The notes beneath the pieces were generated by a model. That model saw only the letters and a list, made by a program, of their open reading frames with translations, was not told where the DNA came from and did no database searches. A program made the position numbers and the translations under genes. Shown piece by piece: positions 62,628 through 64,000 of a DNA stretch of 64,000 nt; position 1 is the first letter of the stretch, and each line of letters begins with the position of its first letter. Origin of the DNA: Phosphoribacter sp037046615 (GTDB lineage Bacteria; Actinomycetota; Actinomycetes; Actinomycetales; Dermatophilaceae); contig JBAOHD010000017.1 in the NCBI GenBank assembly GCA_037046615.1, forward strand, positions 62,001-126,000, written 5' to 3'.

Positions 62628-64000
62628 CCGCGACCACGACGAGCGCCCCGGGGCCTGCCGAGGCACCCAAGCCCGAGATGGTGAGTCTCACCATCGACGG
62701 ACGGGACGTGAGTGTGCCCAAGGGCACGCTCATCATCCGGGCTGCCGAAACACTCGGCATCGAGATCCCGCGCTTCTGTGACCACCCCGCCCTCGACCCG
62801 GTTGGCGCCTGCCGCCAGTGCCTCGTCGACGTCGGGATGCCCGACCGCGAGGGCGTCATGCGCCCCATGCCCAAGCCGCAGGCCTCGTGCACGATGACGG
62901 TCTCCCCGGGCATGGTCGTCAACACCCAAGTGACATCCCCGGTGGCCGACAAGGCCCAACAGGGCGTCATGGAGTTCCTCCTCATCAACCACCCGCTCGA
63001 CTGTCCGGTCTGTGACAAGGGTGGCGAGTGCCCGCTGCAAAACCAGGCACTCTCCCACGGCCGCGCGACGAGCCGATTCACCGATGTCAAGCGCACCTTC
63101 GCCAAGCCGATCAACATCTCGACCCAGGTCCTGCTCGACCGCGAGCGCTGCGTCCTGTGCCAGCGGTGCACCCGCTTCTCCGACGAGATCGCCGGTGACA
63201 AGTTCATCAACCTTGTCGAGCGCGGCGCGATGCAGCAGATCGGCATCTACGAGGAACAGCCCTTCCAGTCCTACTTCTCGGGCAACACCGTCCAGATCTG
63301 CCCGGTCGGGGCGTTGACGGGCGCGGCATACCGCTTCCGCTCCCGCCCGTTCGACCTCGTGTCGACCCCCGGCGTCTGCGAGCACTGCGCGTCCGGGTGC
63401 GCGCTGCGCACCGACCACCGCCGCGGCGTCGTCCTGCGCCGGATGGCCATCGACGACCCGGCCGTCAACGGCGAGTGGAACTGCGACAAGGGCCGCTGGG
63501 CCTTCCAGTACGCCACGTTGCCCGACCGCCTCGAGTTGCCGCTCATCCGTCAGGCCGACGGCACGATGCGTGCCGCAGGGTGGCCCGAGGCCCTCGAGGT
63601 CGCTGCCGCCGGCCTGCGCGCTGCGAAGGCTGCCGCGGTGCTCACCGGTGGCCGCGTGACCGCCGAAGACGCCTACGCCTACGGCAAGTTTGCCCGGATC
63701 GCCTTGGGCACCAACGACATCGACTTCCGTGCCCGGCCGCACTCGGCGGAGGAGACCGACTTCCTCGCGGCGTCGGTCGTCACGACGGGCATCGACGCCA
63801 ACGGTCAGGGCACCGGAGTGTCCTACGCCGACCTCGACACGGCCGGCACCGTCCTGCTCGTGGGCTTCGAGCCCGAGGAAGAGTCGCCGATCGTCTTCCT
63901 GCGGCTGCGCCGCGCGATGCGCAAGGCCCGGACTGCGGTGTATGCCGTGGCCCCCTTCGCGACCCGCGGCCTGGTCAAGCTCGGTGGGCAGCTCATCCCG
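62624..64000 (+). CDS. nuoG: NADH-quinone oxidoreductase subunit G, truncated by window end
   Basis: Large iron-sulphur subunit of the NADH module; the first 459 codons are in the window and the frame is intact. N-terminal ferredoxin domain with RFCDHPALDPVGACRQCLVDV, the N4/N5 region HPLDCPVCDKGGECPLQN, RCVLCQRCTRFSDEIAGD and VQICPVGALT, then the extra N7-type motif CEHCASGCALRTDHRRG of the molybdopterin-like domain. ATG at 62624 overlaps the nuoF stop (ATGA). AAGGAGG lies seven to thirteen bases upstream of the start codon. Confidence 0.95.
   Translation, partial: MTATTTSAPGPAEAPKPEMVSLTIDGRDVSVPKGTLIIRAAETLGIEIPRFCDHPALDPVGACRQCLVDVGMPDREGVMRPMPKPQASCTMTVSPGMVVNTQVTSPVADKAQQGVMEFLLINHPLDCPVCDKGGECPLQNQALSHGRATSRFTDVKRTFAKPINISTQVLLDRERCVLCQRCTRFSDEIAGDKFINLVERGAMQQIGIYEEQPFQSYFSGNTVQICPVGALTGAAYRFRSRPFDLVSTPGVCEHCASGCALRTDHRRGVVLRRMAIDDPAVNGEWNCDKGRWAFQYATLPDRLELPLIRQADGTMRAAGWPEALEVAAAGLRAAKAAAVLTGGRVTAEDAYAYGKFARIALGTNDIDFRARPHSAEETDFLAASVVTTGIDANGQGTGVSYADLDTAGTVLLVGFEPEEESPIVFLRLRRAMRKARTAVYAVAPFATRGLVKLGGQLIP

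Overview
The window reads as a chromosomal segment of a high-G+C Gram-positive actinobacterium, most likely of the Intrasporangiaceae (Tetrasphaera/Phycicoccus/Janibacter type). That placement is an inference from gene order and protein families (lysS-lsr2-clpC, Rex-hemD, resABC, a complete men cluster running into nuo, Ppx, mycobacterial-type bS22); no marker sequence was compared. Almost everything is housekeeping, densely packed, with many ATGA/GTGA overlaps. I saw no rRNA, tRNA, CRISPR array, insertion sequence or prophage.

Layout. 1-4.7 kb: end of lysS, a small membrane protein, lsr2, then a leftward split NHEJ set (ligase and polymerase/primase genes) and a DUF1877 gene. 4.9-10.4 kb: ku, nei, a methyltransferase and clpC. 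10.4-18.6 kb: a DUF6188 gene, a DUF2599 lipoprotein, an ArgA-like acetyltransferase, a tandem universal stress protein, then leftward mutY, disA, radA and two further genes. 18.6-25 kb: ppx, a xylose-isomerase-like TIM-barrel gene, proline dehydrogenase, proC, two GNATs and an AcuC-type deacetylase. 25-33 kb: a BldC-like regulator, bS22, an epimerase, an acyltransferase, a glutaredoxin-like protein, rex with its own operator, a cobA-hemD fusion, a yceI/marR pair and a histidine phosphatase. 33-37.8 kb: cytochrome c maturation (resA, ccdA, resB, ccsB). 37.8-57 kb: the menaquinone genes menA, E, B, C, D, F, G, J, interrupted by a lipoprotein/two-component operon and by a CoA-transferase / D-aspartate-ligase / racemase / asnB / murJ block. 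57.4-64 kb: nuoABCDEFG, the last running off the end.

How it fits together: the right half is a respiratory block. It makes the quinone, matures c-type cytochromes and builds complex I. A Rex (NADH/NAD+ sensor) gene and two near-identical Rex-type operators, one before rex and one just before menJ/nuo, suggest redox control of both ends of it.

Three things stand out. (1) The octamer CGGCATAC (reverse GTATGCCG) recurs about every 0.8 kb on both strands, in genes, between genes and even in a terminator loop: I counted 78 copies of its 7-base core, where base composition predicts about six or seven. (2) A D-aspartate ligase-like ATP-grasp gene, an aspartate racemase and an asparagine synthetase form one operon next to murJ, the set of functions known from D-Asx peptidoglycan cross-bridges in lactic acid bacteria and enterococci. 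(3) One-base frameshifts are packed into a few blocks (lysS, menA, menB, menG, menJ, nuoA-F, resB) and are nearly absent elsewhere. They are best read as local sequence error, and affected genes are annotated here as single loci.
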